Of a stretch of 64,000 bases of DNA, positions 12,501 to 22,169 are shown piece by piece; within the stretch, counting starts at the first letter, position 1, and each line of letters opens with the position of its first letter. A model generated the notes under the pieces. The model saw only the letters and a list, made by a program, of their open reading frames with translations. It was not told where the DNA came from and did no database searches. The position numbers and the translations under genes are program-made. Location of the stretch: contig OZ218956.1 in NCBI GenBank assembly GCA_965112735.1, positions 2,604,001-2,668,000 on the forward strand, given 5' to 3'. This DNA comes from Phaeosaccion multiseriatum. Its lineage: Eukaryota; Ochrophyta, other classes.

Positions 12501-14180
12501 AAGAACGGCAGCACGAGCAAGAGGAGAAGGTTGGACAAGGTAAAGAGGAAGAGGATTCAAGGAGTTGACGGAGGAGAGGGCGGGGACGGACATCTGATGT
12601 ACATGCAGCTCCACAAGCAGTGGGAGGAGGACGGCGCGCATGAGGCCTTTGAAGCACCGGCGAGGAGCAAGATGGGCTTCATCAATGCCATCCTCAGGCA
12701 CTCCAAGGACGGTGGAGATGCGATGGATGTGGAGAAGGCCTACTGGGGAGCATCGACCCAGACCCAAACACAGGCAGTAGAGGAGAAGGGGCACACGCAG
12801 ATGCAACAGCTGCAGCAGGCGCAGGAGCAGCAGCAGCAGCGAGAGGGGCAGAGGAGTCAGCTGAATCAAGCCGGTGGAAAGAGGAGCAACAACAGCGACG
12901 ATAGTAGCGACAGTAGCAGGGAGGAGGACGAAGACGAAGATGACGACGAGGAGGAGGAGCTCGAGCTGTCTCTACACCGCAGAGGGCGGAGGACTGAGGA
13001 GAAGCAGCCCTCGCCTCAGCAGCAGCAGCAGCAGCAGCAACAGGAGCGGGCACTACAGGGGCATGGCATAGGTCGAGGCCGCCAGGGTCAGGGTCAGGGA
13101 CCGGAGCAGCGAGGAGAGCGGACACCGGACAAAGCCTTGACATGGGAGGAGCGCGGCTGGCAGGGGACTCCGGGGGGAAGGGGAGGAGGAGGAGGAGGAG
13201 GAGGAGGAGGAGGAGGAGGAGGAGGAGGAGGAGGAGGAGGAGGAGGAGGAGGAGGAGGAGGAGGAGGAGGAGCCCAAACAAGCACGAGCAGCGGCGGCGC
13301 CTCTCCTCGCTACGACGTCGAAAGTGGCGGGGAAAAGGGCGCCCCTTCATCATCCGTAGGGCGAACGGGTGGTCAGCAACAGACGCAGCGGTCGATGCCT
13401 GTGCTTACAGGGAGGCAGGGCGGCCCGATGAGCGGTGGGGGCAGCTTCAACGGTAAGGGCTTCAAGCCACCGCGACCCACGCAGCAGCACCAGCAGAACT
13501 CTGACGAAGGAGAGCCCCCCACGCGCTCCAAAGGAGTTCCCCGCCTCTGGGCTATGGCGACTGTGGACCCCCCTTTGCCGGCTGCTGCTCCTGCCCCTGC
13601 TCCACCTGCTGCTGCTCCTGCTGCTGCTCCTGCTGCTGCTGCTCCTTCCTCTTCGGCTGCTGCCCCCCCCCCTTTGAGGGTTTTAGAGCCGCATTCATCG
13701 TCGCGAAGCAGCAGTAGAGCAGCGCAGCCCCCCTTGGAGGAGGCCGCTAACAAACCCGCCTTGACCGCGGAGGTTCGAGCGAGGATAGCGGCCAATCGAC
13801 TCCAGGCCTTGGAGAAGCGGAGGCAGCACCAGCAGCAGCAGCAGCGGCAGCAGCGGCAGCCGCATCACCTGAAGCAGGCTTCCCCGGGGTGCTTGGGGCG
13901 TGCTCATGCTGCGAACAACGGGAACTGGTGTGGGGGTGGAGGTGGTGGCGTTACAGGCTTTGGCTTTGTTGCGGCGTCTCGGGTCGGCTCCTCAGTCGCA
14001 GTAGGAGGAAGCGCGGCAGTGGGCGGAAGCGCAGCAGCAGGAGGAGGAGCATCGGCAGAAGAAGGAGCAGCAGGAGGAAGAGGAGAAGGAGGAGGGCAGA
14101 AAGCGGTGCGGCCGGGGGGGAAGGAGAACGGACGGAAGGGGGGTGGAGGGGGCGGGAGCCAGGATCCGCGCTGCCGCTGA
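1814..14180 (+). CDS. FANCM: FANCM/Mph1/Hef-type DNA helicase with C-terminal PHD and extended-PHD fingers (about 3719 aa)
   Basis: Exons: 1814-2962, 3086-3274, 3578-3832, 4190-4756, 5024-5248, 5406-14180; all phases close. FANCM-family enzymes are SF2 translocases that remodel stalled forks and limit crossovers. Residues about 19-40 form a RanBP2-type zinc finger (WxC..C..C..C). Helicase motifs follow: LPTGLGKT (about 190), DEAH (about 292), SATPG (about 342), and QRMGRTG continuing as RKRAGR across the exon 4/5 junction. FRLFDKSPRMVP and the next stretch match the region after the FANCM helicase core. The last exon is mostly low-complexity Glu/Gly/Gln/Ala, with a zinc ribbon (about 1267-1290), PHD (about 2591-2638), extended PHD (about 2734-2888) and an acidic motif near 3063 (DEEAALDEEE, then FINDG) reminiscent of FANCM C-termini. 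No ERCC4 nuclease domain is seen. Exon 4 has an Ala/Glu/Gly insertion inside the second RecA domain. Start: first in-frame ATG before the zinc finger. Main doubt: whether the last exon is one exon of this gene. Confidence 0.8.
3388..3577 (+). repeat. (TCC)n pyrimidine tract filling the 3' end of FANCM intron 2
   Basis: Nearly pure CTC/TCC triplets run up to the acceptor TCTAG at 3577. The tract acts as an extreme polypyrimidine tract for the following exon (starts 3578). Intron 4 of the same gene is built similarly: a GAG tract after the donor and a (CA)n tract (4990-5022) abutting the acceptor at 5023. Confidence 0.85.
8236..8318 (+). repeat. (GAG)n poly-Glu tract, first partner of the repeat-mediated deletion
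   Basis: This tract codes for a Glu run in the helicase gene. In the downstream duplicate the matching position (about 16820-16880) continues directly into sequence that here lies 4.9 kb further on, after the tract at 13186-13271. Confidence 0.9.
10786..11712 (+). other. PHD + extended PHD (PZP-like) zinc-finger module
   Basis: This part of the last helicase-gene exon encodes a canonical C4HC3 PHD finger (CMVC...FCDGPGC...H..C...WLCDVC). An acidic/Lys-rich linker with a poly-Gly run follows. Then comes an extended PHD of the AF10/BRPF/JADE kind (CELC, WAHLLC, CSLC, C.....CYTGAHPYC, final CPEH). In those families the module reads the histone H3 tail and binds nucleosomal DNA. Spacing of the final Cys-His pair is enlarged by a Gly/Ser-rich insert (about 11520-11625). 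All expected zinc ligands appear to be present. Confidence 0.85.
13186..13271 (+). repeat. (GGA)n poly-Gly tract, second partner of the repeat-mediated deletion
   Basis: This tract codes for a Gly run and is followed by GAGCCCAAACAAGCACGAGC. The same sequence follows the fused repeat in the downstream duplicate (from about 16878), which places the deletion breakpoint within the repeat. Confidence 0.9.
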
Positions 14181-14805
14181 CAAGTCAAGTCACGCACAGG
14201 CTGACTACGTGCAGCCGCAAATGAGCCTGCACCGGGCACACGCCCCTTTTTTCTGATGATGGGTGTACTTACCTGCTTGATGTGCCCTCACATAACACCC
14301 TCCCCTCTTCTGATGAGATACTACTCACACAAAAAAAAATCCAACAAAATACACACACAATCGCTCCGCAGTCTGGCCCGCGGCCGCAACAGATAATCCT
14401 AAAAGGGCAGAATTCAGCAGCTGGCTATATAAGCAACCAATGACCAGACGTACTACAGTCCATCAAAATCAGTGTGTGTGTGCAAAGACGCATTCACGCT
14501 GGTGCGTGGCATCAGCCTAGAGAAAGGGCCCAAGCTGCGGAGCAGGCCAAGCACAAAGCAGAAATAAAGGGCTCAACTTAGAAAAAGAAGGGCCGTCCAT
14601 TGCAAGGAAAGGGGAAAAGGAGGAGGGGCAGGAGAAGGAGAAAGGGGACCGGTAGAGGAGGAAAGAAACCGCAGAAGAGCGAAAGATAAAGATTCTTTGG
14701 TCGGCCGGCTGAGCGATGGCACTGGACAACTCTCACGATGACGAGCATCCCAAGCAACGGCTCCGGTGGCGAATCCCCCGCAGCAGCAGCAGAAGCACCA
14801 CCACG

Positions 14806-14840
<35 letters not shown>

Positions 14841-15200
14841 GCAGCAGCAGCAGCAGCAGGAGGAGGAGGAGGAGGAGGAGGAGGAGCAGTGGCGGAGAAT
14901 CGGTGCGTATAGCTATTTGGTCCTATCTACTGCTGCTGCTGCTGCTGCTCATTACAACGAGCCTACAGGCCTGCTGATGGACGACCCCTCCCATCCTCTT
15001 CAGCCCCCTCCGGAACTATGCATGTATACATCTAATGGATCTTTCCTTTCTCTCCCTTGCTCCCTCCTCTTGGATGCTTTCGATGTGCAAAAGTTCTTCA
15101 AGAGCACCAGCCTGTGCCAAGGCTTCTGGGCTACGTCTCCGCGCACTTTCACCTGAATGCCGTCCTGCATCCGGCCTACACCACGCCCGTGCCTACTAGG
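14181..15200 (+). repeat. 3' flank of the helicase gene, first copy of the duplicated flank
   Basis: No confident gene is present. The segment from about 14400 onward reappears, diverged by substitutions and indels, at about 17930-18800. It includes the stretch from GAAAGGGCCC through the ATGGCACTGGACAAC block, a CAG/GAG run (14810-14886) and the block ending in CACGCCCGTG. A 146-aa frame (14716-15156) is open, but the frame is not conserved end to end in the other copy, so coding is unproven. Confidence 0.75.
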
Positions 15201-15202
15201 AT

Positions 15203-17648
15203 AGGACCCAAACTCAACCTAGGGAGCCCCCTATCCGCGCCAAGCCCCGAGGAAGAGGAGGACCGAAGAGGGGCATAGGAGGCCCGGTGGACCCACCAGC
15301 TCCTCCGCAGCAGCGACGGCGGCAGGAGATCCGCGAGGAGGCGACGGAAGCTCTACGAGAGGAGACGCACAGGCACACGAGGAGGAGCCGAGCGCATGTC
15401 GAGCATGTGGGGCCATACCAAATCGGTCGCCCCAGGCGCAGAGCTGTTGCGGCGTTAGCGGGGCGGCGTTCAGCTTGAGCCAGAGCCAACCACCGCCACC
15501 GCCACCCGCTGCCGCTACTCCTGCTGCTGCTTCTCCTGCTTCTCCTGCTGCTGCTCCTGCTACTCCTGCTGCTGCTTGTCCGATTCGTCCAACGGCACTT
15601 TCTTCTCGCGCTCGGGATGACCACAACCATGGCCGAGTGGGAGTGGAGCGGCACAGCAGGGGGGTGGCATCGGAGTGGGTGGGGAAGAGCTCAAAGAGCC
15701 CTCCACAGCTGCGGCAAGATCCGCGAGAGAGGCCCCTTTGATGTTGCTTGCACAGTGGTGGCGACAGCGACAGTCAGCGGCCGAGGGCGGGGGGGGGGGG
15801 AGGAGCAGCAGCCGCCTAGGGCGGTCCATGGGCGAGAGGAGGACGTGAACCCAAGACGTAAAGAGGGCGAAGTGGGCTCGCAGGGAGGGAAGCGAAGAAG
15901 GGTGGACGAGGAGGGGGAGAAGGAAGAGAAGGGGAAGGAGGACGTTCAAGCCGGCGAGGACACCGAGGATGAGGAGGAAACGGAAGAGAATTCGGAATGC
16001 GCAATGTTAGGTGTTCAAGCGCTCCGCAGGCAGCAGCGGGAACGCCGCCAGGACAAGGAGAAGGTGACGATGGTGGAGCGTGGTGGCGATGGGGAGGAGG
16101 TCGTAGAGGAGGAACAGAGCGCGCAGTTGACATCTACTCCGGTGCAGCAGGTGAAGGTAAATCACGGGGCCAAGAAGGGCAAGGCCGTCCATGTCGATGG
16201 CGAGAAGGAGGAGAGCAAAGCGAAGGGTGTGGAGGAGGAGGAGGCGAGGGAGACTGCCCCTGCTGTGAACGCGACGCTCTTCCCTCTCGCCTTTCATGGG
16301 GGTGAAGAGCCTGGTCGAGAGGACGAAACGAAGGTGTTTGGAGAGGGGGGGGGGGGAGGAGGAAGCCTGTCACCAGCAGCAGGATGAGGAGCAGGAGCAG
16401 GGCCTTCCTGTTTCCGCAACCACCCGGCCTCCTCTGCTGGACCAAGAGCAAGACCAAGGCCAGGGCCAAGCTGAGCGTGGTGGGTGGGAACGTGAGAGGC
16501 TACGGCAAAGAGCGTGTGCGCCACAGCTTCAGCAGCAACTCGTGATACACCAGCAGCAGTTTGGAGCCTCCTTCACCAACGACCTTCACCCTCACGACCC
16601 CCTCGAAGGTGGTGACTTACGGCAGCAGCTCACGGGGGAGGGGGAGGGAGGGCGGCTGGGGCGGGCTGGGGTTGTTGTGACTAGGGAGGGCAGCAGCGGT
16701 GATTGCGGTCAAGATGAGGATAAAGGGGAGGCTGGAAGTGAGAAGGAGAGTGTTAGGTGGATGGCGCAGGAGAAGGAGGGGGAGGGGGTAATACGAAGAG
16801 GCAACGAGAAAAAGGAGCAAGAGGAGGAGGAGGAGGAGGAGGAGGAGGAGGAGGAGGAGGAGGAGGAGGAGGAGGAGGAGCCCAAACAAGCACGAGCAGC
16901 GGCGGCGCCTCTCCTCGCTACGACGTCGAAAGTGGCGGGGGAAAGGGCGCCCCTTCATCATCCGTAGGGCGAACGGGTGGTCAGCAACAGACGCAGCGGT
17001 CGATGCCTGTGCTTACAGGGAGGCAGGGCGGCCCGATGAGCGGTGGGGGCAGCTTCAACGGTAAGGGCTTCAAGCCACCGCGACCCACGCAGCAGCACCA
17101 GCAGAACTCTGACAAAGGAGAGGCCCCTACGCGCTCCGAAAAAGTTCCCCGCCTCTGGGCTATGGCGACTGTGGACCCCCCTTTGCCGGCTGCTGCTCCT
17201 GCCCCTGCTCCACCTGCTGCTGCTGCTCCTTCCTCTTCGGCTGCTGGGGCCTGCCCCCCCCCCTTTGAGGGTTTTAGAGCCGCATTCATCGTCGCGAAGC
17301 AGCAGTAGAGCAGCGCAGCCCCCCTTGGAGGAGGCCGCTAACAAACCCGCCTTGACCGCGGAGGTTCGAGCGAGGATAGCGGCCAATCGACTCCAGGCCT
17401 TGGAGAAGCGGAGGCAGCGCCAGCAACAGCAGCAACAGCAGCAGCAGCGGCAGCATCAGCAGCGGCAGCCGCATCACCTGAAGCAGGCTTCTCCGGGGTG
17501 CTTGGCTGGGGCGTGCTCATGCTGCGAACAACGGGAACTGTGGGGGTGGAGGTGGAGGTGGTGGCGGCTTTGGCTTTGGCTTTGTTGGCTGCGCGCGGCG
17601 TCTCGGGTCGGCTCCTCAGTCGCAGTAGGAGGAAGCGCGGCAGCAGGA

Positions 17649-17681
<33 letters not shown>

Positions 17682-17873
17682 AGCAGCAGCAGCAGCAGGA
17701 TGAAGAGGAGGAGCGAGGAAGAGGGCAGAAAGCGGTGCGGCCGGGGCGGGGGGAAGGAGAACAGACGGATGAGGGGCGGAGGGGGCGGGAGCCAGCCAGC
17801 CACGATCCTCGCTGCCGGTCACAAGTCAAGTCACAGGCTGACTACGGGCAGCCGCAATGAGCCTGCCACGAGC
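15203..17873 (+). pseudogene. Truncated, frameshifted tandem copy of the helicase-gene 3' exon
   Basis: The sequence matches 6630-8300 and then 13270-14235 of the functional copy at high identity by eye. The intervening 4.9 kb, including both PHD fingers, is missing. The join lies in a GAG/GGA tract at about 16820-16880. Disabling changes include a 2-bp insertion near 15350 (CTCTACGAG against CTACGAG) that shifts the frame, an indel in the C-tract near 17260, and loss of one zinc-ribbon Cys (GTCTGC in the parent, GTTAGC here). The copy begins in mid-exon and so has no promoter of its own. Its left edge directly abuts the end of the first copy's flank, as expected for a head-to-tail tandem duplication. 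Confidence 0.9.
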
Positions 17874-18800
17874 GAGATGCATCCAGTCAATCTGGTGGGA
17901 GGTGGAGAGCGCCTTCATCCCGCATGCCCGCTGTATTCTGCTCAAACAGCTCCTCAGCGCGGAAGAAAAAAACAAGCCGACTTTATTTTTGCTTTGCTAT
18001 TATTTATTATTTCCCCCTAAAAAACGAAATCCCCCCTGAAAAAAAATTAAACCCTTTGCCCTACACCCTACACAGTGTGGCAAAGCCACCACGCCCCCCT
18101 GTCTGCGTGCGTGCGTAATAGCACGGACAGTGCAACAAGAGAAAGGGCCCTTCCTGGCTGCGCCAACGTAAGAAGAACAAAGCAGAAGTAAAGCAAGGGC
18201 GAGCGTAGTATGAATGCCGGTCCATTGCAGGGGGCCACTGCTGCATTGCAAGCGCAAAAGGAGGAGGAGGACAAGGCAGGGGACCGGTAGGGAGCAGCCA
18301 AAGAAACGGGAACCGCAGAAGAGCGAAAGATTCTTTGGTCGGCTGGCTGATGGCACTGCTGGACAACTTCCACGATGACGAGCATCCCAACGGCTCCGGT
18401 GGCGAGTCCCCCGCAGCAGCAGCAGACGCACCACCACCAGCAGCAGGAGCAGCAGCAGCAGCACCACCACCAGCAGCAGGAGCAGCAGCAGGAGGAGGAG
18501 GAGGAGGAGGAGTGGCCGGGAATCGGTGCGTTTGGCCCTGCTATACGATGCTGCTGGCTGCTGCTTATTATCGCGAGCCTACAGGGCTGTTGTTGGGCTA
18601 CCCCTCCCGCCCTCTTCAACCCCCTCCGGAACTATGCGTACCTCTTATGGATCTTTCCTTTCTCTCCCTTGCTTCCTCCGCTCTTCCTTCTTCAATGTGC
18701 AAAAGTTCTTCAGGACAACCAGCGGCAAGGCTTCTGGGCTACGTCTCAGCGCACTTTCATCCGAATGCCTTCCTGCATCCGGCCTTCACAACGCCCGTGT
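17874..18800 (+). repeat. Second copy of the duplicated 3' flank
   Basis: This segment corresponds to about 14236-15195, with many small indels in the CAG and GAG runs. The match ends at CGCCCGTGTCAACAATGG, where unique sequence resumes. A 25-codon comparison near 18745-18800 against 15120-15190 shows about equal silent and replacement changes, so it gives no clear sign of selection. Confidence 0.75.
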
Positions 18801-19011
18801 CAACAATGGCGCTAGGGGCCGCTCAGCCAGCAGACCCGGCGGCACAGGCAACAACAGATATTGAGGAGTGTCTCGCTGCTGGGGTCGCTGATGCTGATGA
18901 TGCTCAGCATGGCTACAGCATCCTCTACTGTCCCGTCGTTCCTATAGTACAAGCCCCCGCAGCCCTAAGAGCAGAAGCAGCGACAATAATAGCAGGAGCC
19001 ATAGCAGAAGG

Positions 19012-19055
<44 letters not shown>

Positions 19056-19275
19056 GAGGAGGAGGAGGAGGAGGAGGAGGAGGAGGAGGAGGAGGACGAG
19101 GAGGAGGAGGACGAGGAGGAGGACGAGGAGGAGGAGGAAGAGGAAGAGGACGAGGACGAGGACGAGGAGGAGGAGGAGGAGGAGGAGGAGGAAGAGGAGG
19201 AGGAGGAGGAGAAGGAGGAGGAGGAGGAGGAGGAGGAGGAGGAGGAGAAGGAGGAGGAGGAGGAGAAGAAGAGGC

Positions 19276-19877
19276 AAGAAAGAAGAAGAAGAAGAAGAAG
19301 AAGAAGAAGAAGAAGAAGAAGAAGAAGAAGAAGAAGAAGAAGAAGAAGAAGAAGAAGAAGAAGAAGAAGAAGAAGAAGAAGAAGAAGAAGAAGAAGAAGA
19401 AGAAGAAGAAGAAGAAGAAGAAGAAGAAGAAGAAGAAGAAGAAGAAGAAGAAGAAGAAGAAGAAGAAGAAGAAGAAGAAGAAGAAGAAGAAGAAGAAGAA
19501 GAAGAAGAAGAAGAAGAAGAAGAAGAAGAAGAAGAAGAAGAAGAAGAAGAAGAAGAAGAAGAAGAAGAAGAAGAAGAAGAAGAAGAAGAAGAAGAAGAAG
19601 AAGAAGAAGAAGAAGGAGGAGGAGGAGGAGGAGGAGGAGGAGGAGGAGGAGGAGGAGGAGGAGGAGGAGGAGGAGGAGGAGGAGGAGGAGGAGGAGGAGG
19701 AGGAGGAGGAGGAGGAGGAGGAGGAGGAGGAGGAGGAGGAGGAGGAGGAGGAGGAGGAGGAGGAGGAGGAGGAGGAGGAGGAGGAGGAGGAGGAGGAGGA
19801 GGAGGAGGAGGAGGAGGAGGAGGAGGAGGAGAAGGAGGAGGAGGAGGAGGAGGAGGAGGAGGAGGAGGAGGAGGAGG
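19276..19877 (+). repeat. 600-base uninterrupted purine tract: (AAG)n then (GGA)n
   Basis: About 335 bases of AAG triplets (to about 19614) pass directly into about 265 bases of GGA triplets. Further GGA/GAC-rich sequence precedes it from 19051. All bases on this strand are purines within the interval, making it a candidate for triplex (H-DNA) formation and instability. Confidence 0.95.
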
Positions 19878-20037
19878 ACGATGCCCTGCAGCGTCTGCTC
19901 AGACCACAGCAGCGGCTTCGCAGCCACAGCACCATGGCGACGAACAACGACGTGGCCCGGCGAGCCGGGGGCAGCGAGAAGGCCAAAACGGCCACGCCAA
20001 CAGCCACCTCGACAACAGCAGCAACAACGTGCACATC

Positions 20038-20077
<40 letters not shown>

Positions 20078-20395
20078 GTAACACCCACGCTCCAGTCTCT
20101 GAGGCAGGAAGAAGCCTGTCGCGCGCCCCGCCCCTTCCACCCACCAGCATCATCACCTCGACCACGACCACCACCACCACCGGGCTCTCATCCGCTCCGC
20201 GCTGGCTCGGCACCCACCCCAGGGGGGGCGGGGAGTCGGTCGCAGCTGCTGGCAGCGGCTGTGACGAGGCGACGACAGCGCCCTGCCCTGGGCCGTCTTT
20301 CATCCCTCAAATAGGAGACGGCCAGGAAGACAGAGCTGGCAACGAACACTGGAGCGACGTACTGCAGCAGCAGCAAGAGCAACAGGAGCAATTGG

Positions 20396-20406
20396 ACCAG
20401 TTGGTG

Positions 20407-20419
<13 letters not shown>
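20396..20419 (+). repeat. Copy of dispersed CAGTTGGTGATACAG element
   Basis: The core CAGTTGGTGATACAG is followed by a CAG run. In the open frame here it reads QLVIQQQ, as in the helicase gene at 9245-9269. It is one of about twenty copies listed under findings. Confidence 0.8.
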
Positions 20420-20438
<19 letters not shown>

Positions 20439-20811
20439 AGAGCAGCAGGAGCAGGAGGAACTCGGAAGCCTGAGCCCTACAATAGGCTCGGCAGAGCACC
20501 GCAAGACTACTGCAAGCGTCATCTCCACTGCTACTGCCACCACTGCCACCCCTTCTGGCACTACTCAGGCTGGCACCACCACCGACGGGGCGAGCGGCTC
20601 GGACGGGGACGGGTCAGCAGCAGCAGTGAGGGTGGGTAGCAGTCTGCCCGGTACGCCCTTCTGCAGCTCCTCTGACACGCACACGCCCACGCATGACACG
20701 CACGCATGCGCGCGCACCTCCACACCACCGTCGTCGGACAACAGTCCCCCTAACAAAAGACCCAGGGGGGCATCACTCTCGTCGCCGGACTCCGCCACAA
20801 GACGCTGCTAA

Positions 20812-20924
20812 AGCTGGAGAGAGAGAGAGTGCGCGACGGACGAGTGAGATTGCAGCCGCTGCCTACTTCTTGCTTCTGAGGTGGGGGGATTATTTCATTG
20901 ACTTACAGGAATCAACCTAAGAAT

Positions 20925-20961
<37 letters not shown>

Positions 20962-21189
20962 GTGGAGGGCCCGCTAGGGGCCCTTTTTACTCTCCCCCGT
21001 GGCCGAAGAGGGGAAGGGGAAGCGTTTGTCCGGCGCCGTGGTTGAGCCGTCCCAGGAAGGCACGCTCTCGCTTCGAGAGCAAGCCACATCTGATGAGGGA
21101 TGGGATGGGATGGCTGCAGCTGATGAGGCGTCGAAGTTTAAAGTGTGATTGGATAGGACAGGACCCTTGGTGGTGGAAGAGCCGGTGCG
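20812..21189. other. Intergenic: (GT)n tract, GC hairpin and dispersed-repeat segment
   Basis: The interval holds a (GT)n tract (20927-20964) directly followed by a perfect GGGCCC hairpin (about 20966-20985) with a T5 run. Just before the tract is a copy of a 30-bp dispersed sequence (20892-20921). On the minus strand these elements follow the end of the reverse-transcriptase remnant, so they may be its 3' tail. Confidence 0.5.
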
Positions 21190-21895
21190 CCCGGTGCAGG
21201 TGACGACGTGCTCGGCTATGGTGTGTAGAAGGGATTGTACCAGTGCGCTGAGTCGTCCGTGGGTCTCGGTGGCGAAGGTGCTAGAAGGTGGTGAGGCGCA
21301 TTACCTCGGGGTCGTAGGTGCTGGCGTAGTGCTGCTCCTTGCGGGTCTCGCTGGCTGCTGCTGCCGCTCCAGGCCTGAAGTCCGTGTGGAGCACATTCAA
21401 GGCCGTCCTGCAAATGCTGTTCCTCAGGGTGAAATCTGTCATGTGCGCCTTGTGGGCGTGTGCTGGGTCGCCGGCGGGCGCCAGAGAGAGTGCCGCGGCG
21501 GAAGATGGCGTCCATGCGGTATGTCCCCGCCATGTTGTACGGGGGAAGGAAGTATCCCGAAGCCCTCGTGTCCGACGCCGGGGACGAACCTCTTCTTGAA
21601 CATGTCCTCGATGGAGGGCAGCATGCCGGTGTGGTAGGTGGTCGATTGGTTGGGGCACTGACTGCGTGGCGTTGAAGGAGTCGGCGCGGGTGTTGCAGCG
21701 GGAGCAGACGAGTGCGTCAGGCCCGCCTGGTCCGTACGGGCAGTTGATGCCGAGGGAGCGTCGTAGGGTCCCAACCATGTCTATGGCCGGCATGAAGACT
21801 CGTCCGGGGGAGGTGGCGATGAAGCTCATCGCGCCGGGGCTGTCTTGGCTATTGTAGGGCGCCTTGCCTTGCTGCCGGCTGGGCTCCATGCCGGT
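21190..21895 (-). pseudogene. Frameshifted C-terminal remnant of a retrotransposon reverse transcriptase
   Basis: Reading the minus strand and changing frame several times gives one protein-like path. It begins GAMSFIATSPG and RRSLGINCPYG, then a Cys pair (LVCSRC). Later come RMDAIF, KEQHYASTYD and finally TFATETHGRLS. Order and spacing match the region after the RT fingers-palm in non-LTR-type elements: a GA-x-W/S-L start, a short zinc-binding patch, an R-x-D-x-F segment, an R-K-x-x-Y segment and an F-x-x-E-T-x-G motif. No single frame carries all of it, so it is dead or heavily mis-sequenced. The catalytic RT core is not present upstream. Family assignment is by pattern only. Confidence 0.6.
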
Positions 21896-22099
21896 GTCGG
21901 CCGCTGTCGCGTCGTCGGGGAGCGTCTCCGGCGAGTCTCGAAAGGCAGCGCGTCGCTGTGGGGCGAGGGCCTTCTGGAGGGTGCGTTACCATATGAGGTG
22001 GCGTGGGGGTGGCGAGCGGGGCGCACGCGAAGGAGTTGCTTTACTTGCTTTGCTTCGCGCCTTCCTCGAAGCACAAGGCAATAACAGGGTGAACAGGGG

Positions 22100-22137
22100 G
22101 CATGGCTGCTGGAGAATGAAATACATGTATTGTATTT

Positions 22138-22169
<32 letters not shown>

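Larger units (their letters stand above)
18350..20811 (+). other. Open but unassigned low-complexity region (possible coding, uncertain)
   Basis: One frame is open from an ATG at 18350 (MALLDNFHDDEH) to 20314. Another is open from 18901 to the stop at 20811 and reads as an SR/poly-Asn/poly-Gln protein ending NKRPRGASLSSPDSATRRC. Between them lie about 600 bases of AAG and GGA repeats that are open in every forward frame. The second frame has the amino-acid make-up of a real disordered protein (Asn run at about 20035-20077, Gln runs at about 20350-20450). I see no domain, and the start is unclear. It could be a gene with an intron across the repeats, or sequence without function. Confidence 0.3.

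Noticed and set aside
5427-14180. Treating the PHD-containing frame as a separate gene starting at 5427
   Set aside because: The first codon there is GTG, the acceptor at 5405 puts it in phase with the helicase exons, and FANCM-like sequence continues into it. A separate gene remains a stated alternative.
18925-20088. Long minus-strand frame of poly-Phe, poly-Ser and poly-Val
   Set aside because: It is the reverse reading of the AAG and GGA arrays. Stop codons are simply absent from such repeats.
20966-20988. GC hairpin followed by T5 read as an intrinsic bacterial terminator
   Set aside because: The surrounding DNA is clearly nuclear eukaryotic. The hairpin is better discussed with the retroelement remnant.
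21281-21889. 203-aa minus-strand frame as an intact gene
   Set aside because: Protein-like segments continue in other frames before and after it, so it is one stretch of a frameshifted reverse-transcriptase remnant.
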